DNA from: an uncultured Oscillospiraceae bacterium | GTDB lineage: Bacteria > Bacillota > Clostridia > Oscillospirales > Oscillospiraceae | DNA length: 37,825 nt | NCBI GenBank assembly: GCA_910584285.1 | Contig: CAJTYK010000020.1 | Coordinates: 1-37,825, forward strand | Reading direction: 5' to 3' | Part shown: positions 14,657 through 23,252 of the stretch, piece after piece | How the letters are laid out: the number at the start of each line of letters is the position of its first letter | Position numbering within the stretch: position 1 is the first letter of the stretch | Made by a program: the position numbers and the translations under genes | Notes under the pieces: model-generated | Seen by the model: the letters and a program-made list of their open reading frames with translations, nothing else | Database searches by the model: none | Told to the model about the DNA's origin: nothing

Positions 14657-16021
14657 TCAGCGCCCGCTTTCGCCGCCGGACTGTTCGCAGCACAGCAGGG
14701 CCACCGTCTCCACATGGGCCGTCCGCGGAAACAGATCCACCGCCTCCGCCCGCACCGCCTGATAGCCCAACGCCCCGAACCGTCCCACATCCCGGGCCAA
14801 AGTGGCCGGGTCGCAGGACACGTACACCACCCGCTCCGGGCCCATGCGGCCGATGGCCTCCACCACCTCGGCTGACAGCCCTTTCCGGGGCGGATCCACC
14901 ACCACCACATCCGGGCGGACGCCCTCCCGCTCCAGCTGGGCCGCCAGCGCCCCCGCGTCGCCGCATTCAAATCGGGCCTTGTCCGCCAGAGCGTTCCGGC
15001 GGGCGTTCTCCCGGGCGTCGGCCACCGCCTGGGGCACCACCTCCACTCCAATGACCTGTCCAGCCCTCTCTGCCAGGGTAAGGGAAATGGTGCCGATCCC
15101 GCAGTACAGCTCCACCACCGTCTCCGCCCCGGTGAGGGCGGCGAAGTCCAGCGCCCGGCGGTACAGCACCTCAGTCTGCGCCCGGTTCACCTGGAAGAAG
15201 GAGGGCACCGACAGCCGGAACCGGTGTCCGCACAGCTCCTCCTCCAGCCAGTCCCGGCCCCAGAGGGTGCGGTACTCCCCACCCAGAATCACGTTGGTTT
15301 TCCGGGTGTTGACGGACAGCACCACCCCCGCCAGCTCAAGCGCGGCAGAGCGCAGGGCGGCCACCAGCTCCCCCTCATGGGGAAGCGTCCGCCCGTTGGC
15401 CACTACACAACACAGCACCTCCCCCGCGGAGTTGGTGCGCAGGAACAGGTGCCGCAGCAGCCCCTTCCCCGTCCGCTCGTCATAGGCCGATACGCGGAAC
15501 TGCTCCATCCAGCCCTGGAAGGCGGCGCGGCAGGCGGTGTCCACCTCCGGCTGGAGCAGGCAGTCGGCGATGTCCACCACCTGATGGGTGCCCCCCCGGT
15601 AGTAGCCCACCGCCCTGTCCCCGATGGGGAACTGCACCTTATTTCGATAACGCAGGGTATTTTCCGCCCCGTGTATCACAGAAATCGGGAGATCCACCCC
15701 GCCGATGCGCCGCAGGGCGTCCTCCACCCGCTGCCGCTTGACTTCCAACTCCTCGGCGTAGGTCATGTGCCGGAACTGGCACCCGCCGCACCGGCCATAA
15801 TAGGGGCAGTCCGGCTCCATCCGGGCCGGGGACGGCTCCCGCAGGCACTCCATCCGCCCCCAGGCGGCGCTGCGGCCCACGTGCTCGATAACCACGTCCC
15901 CCCGCTCTCCCCGGAGGGCCCCGTTGACGAACACCGCCACGCCGTCGATCCGGGCCACCCCCTCGCCGCCGCTGGCATAGCCCTCGATGACGGCAGGGTA
16001 TATTCCGCCCTTCTTTAACAT
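14657..16021 (-). CDS. rlmD: 23S rRNA (uracil-5-)-methyltransferase, RlmD/RlmCD type
   Basis: The 454-aa product begins with a TRAM RNA-binding domain (about 1-55: YPAVIEGYASGGEGVARIDG). A four-cysteine FeS-cluster region follows, with CPYYGRCGGCQF and a further Cys later. The SAM-dependent methyltransferase domain carries VELYCGIGTISLTLAE, VVVDPPRKGLS and the catalytic-cysteine motif YVSCDPATLARD. It methylates C5 of a 23S rRNA uridine (U1939 and/or U747 equivalents). Firmicutes often use one enzyme for both sites, so the exact specificity is not decided. ATG 16021 follows GGAGGGAG and overlaps the end of queH by 7 bases, which fixes the start and implies coupling. Confidence 0.93.
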   Translation of the reverse strand: MLKKGGIYPAVIEGYASGGEGVARIDGVAVFVNGALRGERGDVVIEHVGRSAAWGRMECLREPSPARMEPDCPYYGRCGGCQFRHMTYAEELEVKRQRVEDALRRIGGVDLPISVIHGAENTLRYRNKVQFPIGDRAVGYYRGGTHQVVDIADCLLQPEVDTACRAAFQGWMEQFRVSAYDERTGKGLLRHLFLRTNSAGEVLCCVVANGRTLPHEGELVAALRSAALELAGVVLSVNTRKTNVILGGEYRTLWGRDWLEEELCGHRFRLSVPSFFQVNRAQTEVLYRRALDFAALTGAETVVELYCGIGTISLTLAERAGQVIGVEVVPQAVADARENARRNALADKARFECGDAGALAAQLEREGVRPDVVVVDPPRKGLSAEVVEAIGRMGPERVVYVSCDPATLARDVGRFGALGYQAVRAEAVDLFPRTAHVETVALLCCEQSGGESGR

Positions 16022-16602
16022 TGGGTATTCTCCCTCCCCTGGGCCTTGTGGAGCTTGTGCAGCTCCTTCTTGCGGCGGTTGGAGAACCGATCCTCCTCGC
16101 TGTACACACAACCGCAGTATTTTTGCAGATAGAGCCCCAGCGCCCTGGCCTCCTCCTGCCCCTCCTGGAAGCGGGGCCGGAAGTCATAGGGGACGAATTC
16201 CACCCCATACCGCTCCCCCATCTGCGCCCCGGTGGCGCAGATCAGCTCCCGGTTCTGGTAGGGGGACACCAGCAGGGTGGTGGTAAAACGCGCAAAGCCG
16301 TGCTCCGCCGCGTACTGGGCGGTACGCTCCATCCGGCAGGCATAGCAGTAGCCGCAACGGTGGTCGCTGTCCTGGGCAACAGCGGCGGTGAACTGCCGCA
16401 GGCCGTAGAAGTCCTCCTCCTGCACTTCCAGGCCGATGTCCTGGGCGTACTGCCGCAGGGTGTCCCGGCGGGCCTTGTACTCCTGGAAGGGGTGAATGTT
16501 GGGGTTATACCAGAAGCCGGTGGGCTCCACTCCCTCCTCCCGCAGCAGCTTGATGCAGCCCACGGAGCAGGGGGCGCAGCAGATGTGGAGCAGAACAGAC
16601 AT
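16015..16602 (-). CDS. queH: Epoxyqueuosine reductase QueH
   Basis: The 195-aa protein matches the DUF208/QueH family. It has the N-terminal HICCAPCS motif, then FWYNPNIHP, CGYCYACRMERTA and the C-terminal YCGCVYSEEDR. The conserved cysteines hold a [4Fe-4S] cluster and an additional metal. QueH is the non-cobalamin enzyme that reduces epoxyqueuosine to queuosine at tRNA position 34. ATG 16602 is preferred over the in-frame start at 16641 because AGGAGGGG lies just upstream of it and family members begin with this segment. It is the first gene of the operon with rlmD and the isomerase-like gene. Two of these three genes modify RNA. Confidence 0.93.
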   Translation of the reverse strand: MSVLLHICCAPCSVGCIKLLREEGVEPTGFWYNPNIHPFQEYKARRDTLRQYAQDIGLEVQEEDFYGLRQFTAAVAQDSDHRCGYCYACRMERTAQYAAEHGFARFTTTLLVSPYQNRELICATGAQMGERYGVEFVPYDFRPRFQEGQEEARALGLYLQKYCGCVYSEEDRFSNRRKKELHKLHKAQGRENTQC

Positions 16603-16698
16603 ATAACCGCCCCTCCTAAAATCAAAATGCTTCCCGCACACATCCGCCGTCCGTCACCGGGCGCCAACGTGTGTTGCCGGACAGTTACCGTCAGCCAG

Positions 16699-16743
16699 CT
16701 TCAAGCTCTTTTTCGGTTCCTTTTTCTCTCGAGAAAAAGGAAC
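16699..16743. repeat. Dispersed hairpin repeat B, copy 2
   Basis: GTTCCTTTTTCTC (16716-16728) pairs with GAGAAAAAGGAAC (16731-16743). The left flank CTTCAAGCTCTTTTTCG (16699-16715) differs at one base from copy 1 at 12742. It lies downstream of the S41 peptidase gene, between it and queH. Its position next to a gene end again suggests a terminator-like role. The wider gap (16603-16783) shows nothing else that I recognise. Confidence 0.7.
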
Positions 16744-16783
16744 GAGCAGCCAAGGCCGCTGCCGGTCTTGGCTGTCGGAACAA

Positions 16784-18685
16784 TCAGGGTAAAATCTCCA
16801 GGCCGGACAGCACCGCGTACATACCCGCCGCGGCCTCCTCCCGGAGCATGGGAGCCTTGGGGGACAGGTCTTTCAGGGAGGCGAACAGCAGATCTCCCGT
16901 GCCGTCCAGCGCGTCCTCCAGCCCCCAGGCCAGCACCGCCATGCTGTTCCGGGCCCAGTCTGAGTAACCGTTCAGGGCGGCGCGCTGGCCCAGGGTCAGG
17001 TTGCTCTCCTTCCCCGCCACCCAGTCGGCGTAGGCGTCCAGCTGGAGGTTGAAGAACCGGGCCACCCGGCCCATAATGGTGTGGAACTCCTCCTGGGTGA
17101 GGGCGCCTCCGGGGTTGAACCGTCCGCCGCCCACACCCTCCACAATGCCCAGGTAGGCTATAGCGTTGACCGCAGGGCCGTACCAGGTCGCCTGATCCAC
17201 GTCGTTAAACAGGCTCTCCCCCCGGTAGGACACGTTCAGCACATTGGCCAGCATGGTGCACAGCTCCGCCCGGGTCAGGCCGTCCTTGGGGCTGAAGTGC
17301 CCCTTGCCGTCCCCCTGAAGCAGCTTGTAGGTGCCCATGGCGTTGATGGCATTGGCGTACCGGCTGTCCCCCACATCGGTGAACCAGCGGCTGTCATAGG
17401 CCACGCCCAGCTTTTCGGCGACTTCCGCCACCGGCGTCTGCTCAAGATCCCCGCCATCGGAGTAGAACAGGGTGGCCTGGGGCGGCAGGGCGGCCAGCAG
17501 GGCGGACAGGGTGGTCATGTCCGTGTTGGGATCCACATAATACGGGGTGGCCCCCACCATAACGCACAGTCTGGCGTCCTTCTGGCTGCCGCACAGGGCC
17601 AGGGCCACCGCCGCGGTGTCCTCGTCGTCCACCAGCAGGGTGGGGATCACGCCGGTTCTGTCCGGGCTGTTGGCCCCCTCCGTGTAGAAGCGGTAGACGG
17701 TGACCTTCAGGCCGTCCCCCTGGAAGTAATCCTCGTACCCGGGCAGCTGAGACAGCACGTCCTCATCCAGGATGATCTGAGCCACGCCCTTGCCGTAGGT
17801 GCGCCCGCCCACCAGCAGGCCCCGATCCCCATCCCGGAGGCTGCCCGCAGTGAGCTCGGAGGCGCTGGCGCTGGAGCCGTCGGTGAGGACGATCACCGGC
17901 TTGACGGTGGCCGCCCGGTCGTAGGAGGGCTGGGCCTCCACCGCACCCCCCGCCGTCTCAAAATACAGGTGGTAGCCCGGGCCCATCAGCGCCCCCAGCA
18001 GCTCCACCGCCGCATTGGTGTACCCTCCGCCGTTTCCCCGGAGATCTACCACCCAGATATCCACCCGTCTGTTGTTCTCCTTTACCAGCTTGGCAAACTC
18101 CTTGCCGGTGTCCTGGCCGAAGCTGTTGCAGTCGATGTACCCCACCCGGCCCTGTATGCTCAGCTCCAGGTTGGGCTCCACCACCGGGCGGCGGGTGAGG
18201 GTGTATTGGCTGGTCTCCCCGTCCCGCAGGACGGTGACGGTGACCTGGGTGCCCTCCGCCCCGGTAAGGCGGCTGGTGTTCTCCTCATTGGCCGGGACGC
18301 AGGATACGCCGTCGATCTCCACGATCAGATCCCCGGCCTTCAGCCCCGCCTCCCGCGCGCTGCCGCCGGAGATGGTATCCAGAATCAGGATACCCTCCTG
18401 CGTGTACCGGCAGGACACGCCGATGCCCACCACGTTGGCGTCCCCCTCCAGGGCCTTCAAAAACGCTTCGTACTCCTCGGCAGTCATGTAGGTGGTGTAG
18501 GGATCCCCCAGCAGCGCCATCAGCTCATCCAGGGTTTCGGCCTCATAGGCCTCGTCGGGGATGTCGTAGTAATACAGCTCCTCCAACAGCTCCAGCGCCT
18601 GATCCACCGTGAGGGCGGAGGCGGGGGCGACCAGCAGGAACAGGGCCAGGATCAGGGCCAGCAGACGGGACAGATGCTTTTTCAT
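16784..18685 (-). CDS. S41 C-terminal processing peptidase with PDZ and SLH-like repeats
   Basis: The 633-aa product has a signal peptide (1-24, LLALILALFLLVAPASA) and an N-terminal helical region. A PDZ domain spans about 80-160 (GIGVSCRYTQEGILILDTIS, GLKAGDLIVEIDG). The S41 protease core carries the nucleophile region TDGSSASASELTAGSLRD and the general-base lysine in TYGKGVAQ. The last 230 residues contain S-layer-homology-like repeats, for example YANAINAMGTYKLLQGDGKG and TRAELCTMLANVLNVSY. These would tether the enzyme to the cell wall. Most CtpA-type proteases lack them. ATG at 18685 follows GGAGAACGTC. The role may be processing of envelope or spore proteins; the substrate is unknown. 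Confidence 0.9.
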   Translation of the reverse strand: MKKHLSRLLALILALFLLVAPASALTVDQALELLEELYYYDIPDEAYEAETLDELMALLGDPYTTYMTAEEYEAFLKALEGDANVVGIGVSCRYTQEGILILDTISGGSAREAGLKAGDLIVEIDGVSCVPANEENTSRLTGAEGTQVTVTVLRDGETSQYTLTRRPVVEPNLELSIQGRVGYIDCNSFGQDTGKEFAKLVKENNRRVDIWVVDLRGNGGGYTNAAVELLGALMGPGYHLYFETAGGAVEAQPSYDRAATVKPVIVLTDGSSASASELTAGSLRDGDRGLLVGGRTYGKGVAQIILDEDVLSQLPGYEDYFQGDGLKVTVYRFYTEGANSPDRTGVIPTLLVDDEDTAAVALALCGSQKDARLCVMVGATPYYVDPNTDMTTLSALLAALPPQATLFYSDGGDLEQTPVAEVAEKLGVAYDSRWFTDVGDSRYANAINAMGTYKLLQGDGKGHFSPKDGLTRAELCTMLANVLNVSYRGESLFNDVDQATWYGPAVNAIAYLGIVEGVGGGRFNPGGALTQEEFHTIMGRVARFFNLQLDAYADWVAGKESNLTLGQRAALNGYSDWARNSMAVLAWGLEDALDGTGDLLFASLKDLSPKAPMLREEAAAGMYAVLSGLEILP

Positions 18686-18725
18686 GACGTTCTCCTTGTG
18701 CTATGCACGGCAAAGGTTTTGTAAA

Positions 18726-18754
18726 TTGACAAATGGCACGGTTTCCATTAAACT
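18726..18754 (+). promoter_or_regulatory. Candidate promoter of the alpha/beta hydrolase gene
   Basis: A perfect TTGACA (18726-18731) lies 17 bp before TAAACT (18749-18754), a weak -10 box with four of six matches. A TATACC at 18758 is too distant from this -35 box. The start codon is at 18793. Confidence 0.4.
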
Positions 18755-18792
18755 GAGTATACCATACTTTTACAACAATGGGGTGTGTTTTT

Positions 18793-19719
18793 ATGGCAGA
18801 CTTTACGGAATTCTCCTTCCCCTCCAAGGACGGCATCCACAGCATACACGCCAGCCTCTGGCTCCCGGAGGACCAGCCCCGGGCGGTGGTGCAGATTATC
18901 CACGGCGTGGCGGAGTACGCGGGGCGGTACGACGCCTTTGCCCGCTACCTCACAGAGCACGGCTTCGCCGTCTGCGGCGAGGATCACCTGGGCCACGGCA
19001 AGACGGTGGATGACGGCAAATACGGCTACTTCGGCAAGAAGGACGGCTGGACGCTGGTGACCGCCGACGTGCGGCAGCTCCGGGTGCTGATGGGGGAGAA
19101 ATTCCCCAGCCTGCCCTACTTCCTGCTGGGCCACTCCATGGGCTCCTTCCTGGCCCGTACCTATCTGTGCAAATACCCCGGCACGGTGGATGGCTGCATC
19201 CTGTCCGGCACCGGCCAGGAGAAACCCGCCCTGGTGGCCGCCGGCAAGGCGGTGGCCTCCGCTATTTGTGCCGTCCGGGGGCCGGAGACGGTGAGCGGCC
19301 TCATCGACAAGCTGTCCCTGGGGGCCTACAACAAGCAATTCAAGCCCAACCGCACCACGGCGGACTGGATCTGCCGGGACGAGGCGGTGGTGGACAAGTA
19401 TTTGAAGGATCCCTTCTGTACCTTCAAGCCCACCGCCGGGATGTTCCGGGACATGATGGGCGGGCTCCAGTACATCGCCAGCCAGGAGGGGCTGTCCACC
19501 ATGGATCCCCGCACACCGGTGTACCTGTTCTCCGGCGATCAGGATCCGGTGGGCTCCAACGGGGCGGGGGTCAAAACGGTGTACGGCTTCTTCCAAGACC
19601 ACGGCACCGCGGATCTCACCATGAAGCTCTATCCCGGCGGGCGGCACGAGATGCTCAACGAGATCAACAAGGGCGAGGTGTACGCCGACGTGCTGGCCTG
19701 GCTGGAGCAGCACATTTAA
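18793..19719 (+). CDS. Alpha/beta hydrolase, monoacylglycerol-lipase-like
   Basis: The 308-aa product matches the serine aminopeptidase S33/Hydrolase_4 group that includes lysophospholipases and monoacylglycerol lipases. The oxyanion strand is VVQIIHGVAEYAGRY, the nucleophile elbow is LGHSMGSF, the acid is in YLFSGDQDPVG and the catalytic histidine is in YPGGRHEMLNE. A helical cap lies between about residues 140 and 230. No signal peptide is present, so it should be cytoplasmic. ATG 18793 is preferred to 18778, since family members start close to this point, but neither has a strong ribosome-binding site. It ends convergently 9 bp from the EamA transporter gene. Confidence 0.9.
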   Translation: MADFTEFSFPSKDGIHSIHASLWLPEDQPRAVVQIIHGVAEYAGRYDAFARYLTEHGFAVCGEDHLGHGKTVDDGKYGYFGKKDGWTLVTADVRQLRVLMGEKFPSLPYFLLGHSMGSFLARTYLCKYPGTVDGCILSGTGQEKPALVAAGKAVASAICAVRGPETVSGLIDKLSLGAYNKQFKPNRTTADWICRDEAVVDKYLKDPFCTFKPTAGMFRDMMGGLQYIASQEGLSTMDPRTPVYLFSGDQDPVGSNGAGVKTVYGFFQDHGTADLTMKLYPGGRHEMLNEINKGEVYADVLAWLEQHI

Positions 19720-19728
19720 CCAGCGGGG

Positions 19729-20625
19729 TCACTCCTCCTCTTTCGCAGGAGCGCGCCGCAGGAACTTAAACTGGGTCTCCGAGCACACCACCGCCAGGAA
19801 GATCAGGGCAAAGCCCAGGTACATCAGCCCCCCGGGGCTCTCCGCGCCGAAGGCCACCGAAAAGGCCACCCCGAAGGGGGCCTCCAGGCTGAGCAGCAGG
19901 GCGGCGGAGGACGGGTCGGTGTACTTCTGCCCCACGTTCTGGAACAGCTGGCCGATGGTGGTGCCGAACACCGCCAGGTACAGCAGCACCAGCCAGGCGT
20001 TGAGGGACAGCCCCTGGGTGGGCAGGCCACGGGTGAAGGCGGTGCCCACGCAGAAGCACAGGGCGGCGGAGGCGAACTGAAGGATGCTCAGCAGCACCGC
20101 GTCCCTGTCCTTGGAGAACTTGGCCACCGCCACGATATGGCAGGCGTACACAAACCCGGCGCACAGGGTCATCAGATCCCCCCGGGTGAGGGCGATCCCC
20201 CCGTCCCAGGACACCAGGCCGATGCCCGCCACGCACAGCACCGCCGCCAGCACGTTGAACCGGCTGGGCCGCAGCTTGTCCACCGCCCAGTACAGGAAGG
20301 GGACGATGACGCAGTACACGGCGGTGAAAAAGGCGTTCTTTCCCGGGGTGGTGTCCATCAGGCCGTAGTTCTGCACCGCGTAGCCCACGAACATGAACAC
20401 GCCCAGCAGCCCGCCCCGCCACCAGTAGGAGCGGTCGATGATCCTCCACCGCTTCCAGAACACCAGCCCCAGCAGCACCGCCGCGAAGCCGAAGCGGAAG
20501 GCCATCAGGAACATGAGATCCACATCGTCCAGGGTGTCCTTCAAAATGAAGAAGGTGGAGCCCCAGATCAGGGTGGCAAACACGATCATGGGCTTGGCCA
20601 GTTTTTTCAGCATGGATTCACTCAT
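19729..20625 (-). CDS. EamA-family (DMT superfamily) membrane transporter
   Basis: The 298-aa product has ten predicted transmembrane segments in two EamA repeats. The first includes MIVFATLIWGSTFFILKD, the second TLCAGFVYACHIVAVAKFS and later SLEAPFGVAFSVAFGAESPG. DMT transporters export or import amino acids, nucleotide sugars and other small molecules; the substrate cannot be read from sequence. The gene ends with charged residues (RRAPAKEEE). It is divergent from the DNA glycosylase gene with only 49 bp between starts. The ribosome-binding site at 20625 is weak, so the start could lie a few codons inside at a second Met. Confidence 0.9.
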   Translation of the reverse strand: MSESMLKKLAKPMIVFATLIWGSTFFILKDTLDDVDLMFLMAFRFGFAAVLLGLVFWKRWRIIDRSYWWRGGLLGVFMFVGYAVQNYGLMDTTPGKNAFFTAVYCVIVPFLYWAVDKLRPSRFNVLAAVLCVAGIGLVSWDGGIALTRGDLMTLCAGFVYACHIVAVAKFSKDRDAVLLSILQFASAALCFCVGTAFTRGLPTQGLSLNAWLVLLYLAVFGTTIGQLFQNVGQKYTDPSSAALLLSLEAPFGVAFSVAFGAESPGGLMYLGFALIFLAVVCSETQFKFLRRAPAKEEE

Positions 20626-20674
20626 AGCAAGCTCAACTCCGGGTCATGATAATCACGGGAAAGGGGGCGGACGG

Positions 20675-21286
20675 ATGCTGCCGCAGTCGTTTTTTGACCG
20701 GGACACGGTGGAGGCCGCCCGGGATCTGGTGGGCAAGTACCTGGTGCGCCGGTATGACGGGATCACCCTGTGCGCCCGGATCACCGAGACGGAGGCCTAT
20801 GTGGGCCGTATGGACAAGGCGTGCCACGCCTACGGCGGCCGGAAAACGGAGCGCACCAAGGTGCTCTACGCCCCGCCGGGGACGGCCTACGTCTACCTGA
20901 TCTATGGGATGCACTGCTGCCTGAACTTCGTCACTGAGGCAGAGGGCGAGCCGGCGGCCATCCTGGTGCGGGGCCTGGCCCCCAGGCATAACCCAGACAT
21001 CATAGCAGAAAACCGCTTCCATTGCAAGTGCCGGGACATGAGCCCCTACCAGAAAAAGAATTTTCTCAACGGCCCCGGCAAGGTGTGCGCCGGCATGAAC
21101 ATCGACCGGGCCCTCAACGGCCTGCCCTGGGGCTCCCAGGCCCTCTTTGTCTGCGAGCGCCCGGAGGAGGCGGGCCTGCCCCCCTGCCCCGGGGACGGCG
21201 GGCCGCTGGACGTCAAGGTGGGTAAACGCATCGGCATCGACTACGCGAAGGAGGCGGTGGACTTCCCCTGGCGGTTCTATCTGTAA
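20675..21286 (+). CDS. DNA-3-methyladenine glycosylase, AAG/MPG family
   Basis: The 203-aa product matches the mammalian-type alkyladenine glycosylase fold. It shows DLVGKYLVRRYDG near the start, the catalytic glutamate in ARITETEAYVG, the His/Tyr-bearing CHAYGGRKTERTKVLYAPPG, YVYLIYGMHCCLNFVT, and the NGPGKVCAGMNID motif. It removes alkylated purines such as 3-methyladenine and starts base excision repair. ATG 20675 follows AAAGGGGGCGG. It stands alone before a bidirectional terminator and is divergent from the EamA gene. No repair operon is present. Confidence 0.93.
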   Translation: MLPQSFFDRDTVEAARDLVGKYLVRRYDGITLCARITETEAYVGRMDKACHAYGGRKTERTKVLYAPPGTAYVYLIYGMHCCLNFVTEAEGEPAAILVRGLAPRHNPDIIAENRFHCKCRDMSPYQKKNFLNGPGKVCAGMNIDRALNGLPWGSQALFVCERPEEAGLPPCPGDGGPLDVKVGKRIGIDYAKEAVDFPWRFYL

Positions 21287-21293
21287 GGACGCG

Positions 21294-21326
21294 AAAGCGC
21301 CCCGGACGGGAAGTCCGGGGCGCTTT
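21294..21326. terminator. Bidirectional terminator between glycosylase gene and groL
   Basis: AAAGCGCCCCGGAC (21294-21307) pairs perfectly with GTCCGGGGCGCTTT (21313-21326) around GGGAA. The 14-bp stem has A/T ends on both sides, and it lies between two convergent genes. Confidence 0.85.
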
Positions 21327-21347
21327 GTTCATTCCGTTTGGAGCCTA

Positions 21348-22973
21348 TCAATACATCCCCATGTCGGGGCTGGGCGCGGGCGCGGGAGCGGGAGGCTCGG
21401 GCTTGTCGGCCACCAGGGACTCGGTGGTCAGCAGCACGGCGGCCACGGAGGCGGCGTTCTCCAGGGCGGAGCGGGTCACCTTGGTGGGATCCACGATGCC
21501 GGAGGCGATCATGTCGCAGTACTCCTCCTTGTAGGCGTCGAAGCCATAGCCCACCTTTCCGGCGGTCTTGACCTTCTCCAGCACCACGGAGCCGTCGATG
21601 CCGGCGTTGGCGGCGATCTGCTTCATGGGCTCGGCCAGGGCCCGGGCCACGATGTTGGCGCCGGTCTTCTCGTCGCCCTCCAGGGTGCCCACCAGCTTCT
21701 CCACAGCGGGGATGGCGTCCACGTAGGCGGCGCCACCGCCGGCCACGATGCCCTCCTCCACGGCGGCGCGGGTGGCGTTCAGGGCGTCCTCGATACGCAG
21801 CTTCTTCTCCTTCATCTCGGCCTCGGTGGCAGCACCCACGCGGATGATGGCCACGCCGCCGGCCAGCTTGGCCAGACGCTCCTGGAGCTTCTCCTTGTCG
21901 TAGTCGGAGGTAGTGGTCTCGATGGCCTTGCGGATCTGGGCCACCCGGGCGGAAATGGCCTCGGAGGAGCCGGCGCCGTCCACGATGATGGTGTTCTCCT
22001 TCTGCACCTTGATCTGGCGGGCGGTGCCCAGCATATCCATGGTGGCCTCCTTGACCTCCATGCCCAGATCGGAGGAGATCACGGTGCCGCCGGTGAGAAT
22101 GGCGATATCCTCCAGCATCTCCTTGCGGCGGTCGCCGAAGCCGGGGGCCTTGATGCAGCACACGTTCAGGGTGCCCCGCAGCTTGTTCACCAGCAGGGTG
22201 GACAGCGCGTCGCCCTCCACGTCCTCAGCCACGATGAGCAGCTTCTTGCCGCTCTGGGCGATGGGCTCCAGGATGGGCAGCAGATCCTGGATGGAGGAGA
22301 TCTTCTTGTCGGTGAGCAGGATGAGGGCGTCGTCCAGCACCGCCTCCATCTTCTCGGTGTCGGTCACCATATAGGGGGTGATGTAGCCGCGGTCAAGCTG
22401 CATCCCCTCCACGACCTCGGAGTAGGTCTCGGCGGTCTTGGACTCCTCCACGGTGATGACGCCGTCGTGGGACACCTTCTCCATGGCCTCGGCGATGAGG
22501 TTGCCGATGAACTCGTCGGAGGAGGAGATGGCGCCCACACGGGCGATGTCGGAGGTGCCGGACACGGGCTTGGAGTGGCTCTTGATGGCCTCAATGGCGG
22601 CGTCGGTGGCCTTGGAGATACCCTTCTTCATCACCATGGGGTTGGCCCCGGCGGCCAAATTCTTGAGGCCCTCGCGGATGATGGCCTGGGCCAGCAGGGT
22701 GGCGGTGGTGGTGCCGTCGCCGGCCACGTCATTGGTCTTGGTGGAGACCTCCTTGACGATCTGGGCGCCCATGTTCTCGAACGGGTCGGCCAGTTCGATC
22801 TCCTTGGCGATGGTCACGCCGTCGTTGGTGATGAGGGGGGTGCCGAACTTCTTATCCAGCACCACGTTGCGGCCCTTGGGGCCCATGGTGATCTTGACGG
22901 TATCGGCCAGCTGGTTGACGCCCCGCTCCAGGGCGTGGCGGGCCTCCTCGCCGTAGCAGATGATTTTAGACAT
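21348..22973 (-). CDS. groL: Chaperonin GroEL
   Basis: The 541-aa product is a full-length 60-kDa chaperonin. It has ITMGPKGRNVVLDKKFGTP in the equatorial domain, the ATPase motif DVAGDGTTTATLLAQAI, the apical-domain segment around KKLLIVAEDVEGDAL, and the family signature in AAVEEGIVAGGGAA. The C-terminus is short (SPDMGMY) where many GroELs carry a GGM repeat. It folds proteins in the cytoplasm with GroES. ATG 22973 follows GGAGGTAATGCG. It is the second gene of the groES-groEL operon, but the intergenic gap is 279 bp and carries a duplication and hairpins. Confidence 0.98.
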   Translation of the reverse strand: MSKIICYGEEARHALERGVNQLADTVKITMGPKGRNVVLDKKFGTPLITNDGVTIAKEIELADPFENMGAQIVKEVSTKTNDVAGDGTTTATLLAQAIIREGLKNLAAGANPMVMKKGISKATDAAIEAIKSHSKPVSGTSDIARVGAISSSDEFIGNLIAEAMEKVSHDGVITVEESKTAETYSEVVEGMQLDRGYITPYMVTDTEKMEAVLDDALILLTDKKISSIQDLLPILEPIAQSGKKLLIVAEDVEGDALSTLLVNKLRGTLNVCCIKAPGFGDRRKEMLEDIAILTGGTVISSDLGMEVKEATMDMLGTARQIKVQKENTIIVDGAGSSEAISARVAQIRKAIETTTSDYDKEKLQERLAKLAGGVAIIRVGAATEAEMKEKKLRIEDALNATRAAVEEGIVAGGGAAYVDAIPAVEKLVGTLEGDEKTGANIVARALAEPMKQIAANAGIDGSVVLEKVKTAGKVGYGFDAYKEEYCDMIASGIVDPTKVTRSALENAASVAAVLLTTESLVADKPEPPAPAPAPSPDMGMY

Positions 22974-23000
22974 ATCGCATTACCTCCAATTTAATTTCCC

Positions 23001-23023
23001 GTTCCCGCCCGGAGGGCGGGAAC
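23001..23023 (-). repeat. Hairpin upstream of the groEL ribosome-binding site
   Basis: GTTCCCGCC (23001-23009) pairs with GGCGGGAAC (23015-23023) around a 5-base loop. It lies about 20 bases upstream of the GGAGG of groEL in the groES-groEL transcript. It may protect or separate the groEL part of the message. Confidence 0.5.
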
Positions 23024-23046
23024 ATCACATCGAATTTGCCAGTGAT

Positions 23047-23106
23047 CGTCACTCGACAATGGCGAGAATGTCGTTCTGCCGAACGATGTTGTACTTCTCG
23101 CCGTCC
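23047..23106 (-). pseudogene. 60-bp duplicate of the groES 3' end
   Basis: These 60 bases are identical to 23251-23310, the last 19 groES codons with stop. The reading frame encodes EKYNIVRQNDILAIVE followed by stop, but there is no start codon or ribosome-binding site, so it is a non-functional fragment. Perfect identity implies a recent duplication. The 144 bp between the copies form the hairpin module. Confidence 0.9.
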
Positions 23107-23250
23107 TCCCCACGAAACTTCGTTTCGCGGGGCCCCCGCGGAATTTCATGTGCGGCTGCCGGAAGTGAATTCCGTCAGCCTCCGGCGCTTACGCGCCGCC
23201 CCATCTTCGATGGGGCCCCAGGTGGACGGCTCCCGGCTTGCGGAATTCAG
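23107..23250. repeat. Hairpin-rich module between the 60-bp repeats
   Basis: Four hairpins follow each other. CCCC-A-CGAAAC with GTTTCG-C-GGGG around TTC lies at 23108-23132. GGCTG-C-CGGAA with TTCCG-T-CAGCC lies at 23154-23180. CGGCGC-TTAC-GCGCCG lies at 23183-23198, and CCCCATC-TTC-GATGGGG at 23199-23215. An alternative outer stem, TGAATTCCG (23166-23174) with CGGAATTCA (23241-23249), could enclose the last two. The abutting, small-loop style is like the arrays at 4265-4424. Confidence 0.7.
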
Positions 23251-23252
23251 CG

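Noticed and set aside
14617..15051. N-terminal extension of the isomerase-like gene up to 15051
   Set aside because: It runs through rlmD in another frame; GTG 14616 has AGGAGGG directly upstream.
18726..18763. Promoter TTGACA with TATACC for the hydrolase gene
   Set aside because: The spacer is 26 bp, too long for sigma-A; the weaker TAAACT at 17 bp was reported instead.
21147..22994. 615-codon plus-strand frame opposite groEL
   Set aside because: It is a low-complexity Gly/His/Leu shadow of GroEL, a well-known artefact in GC-rich genomes.
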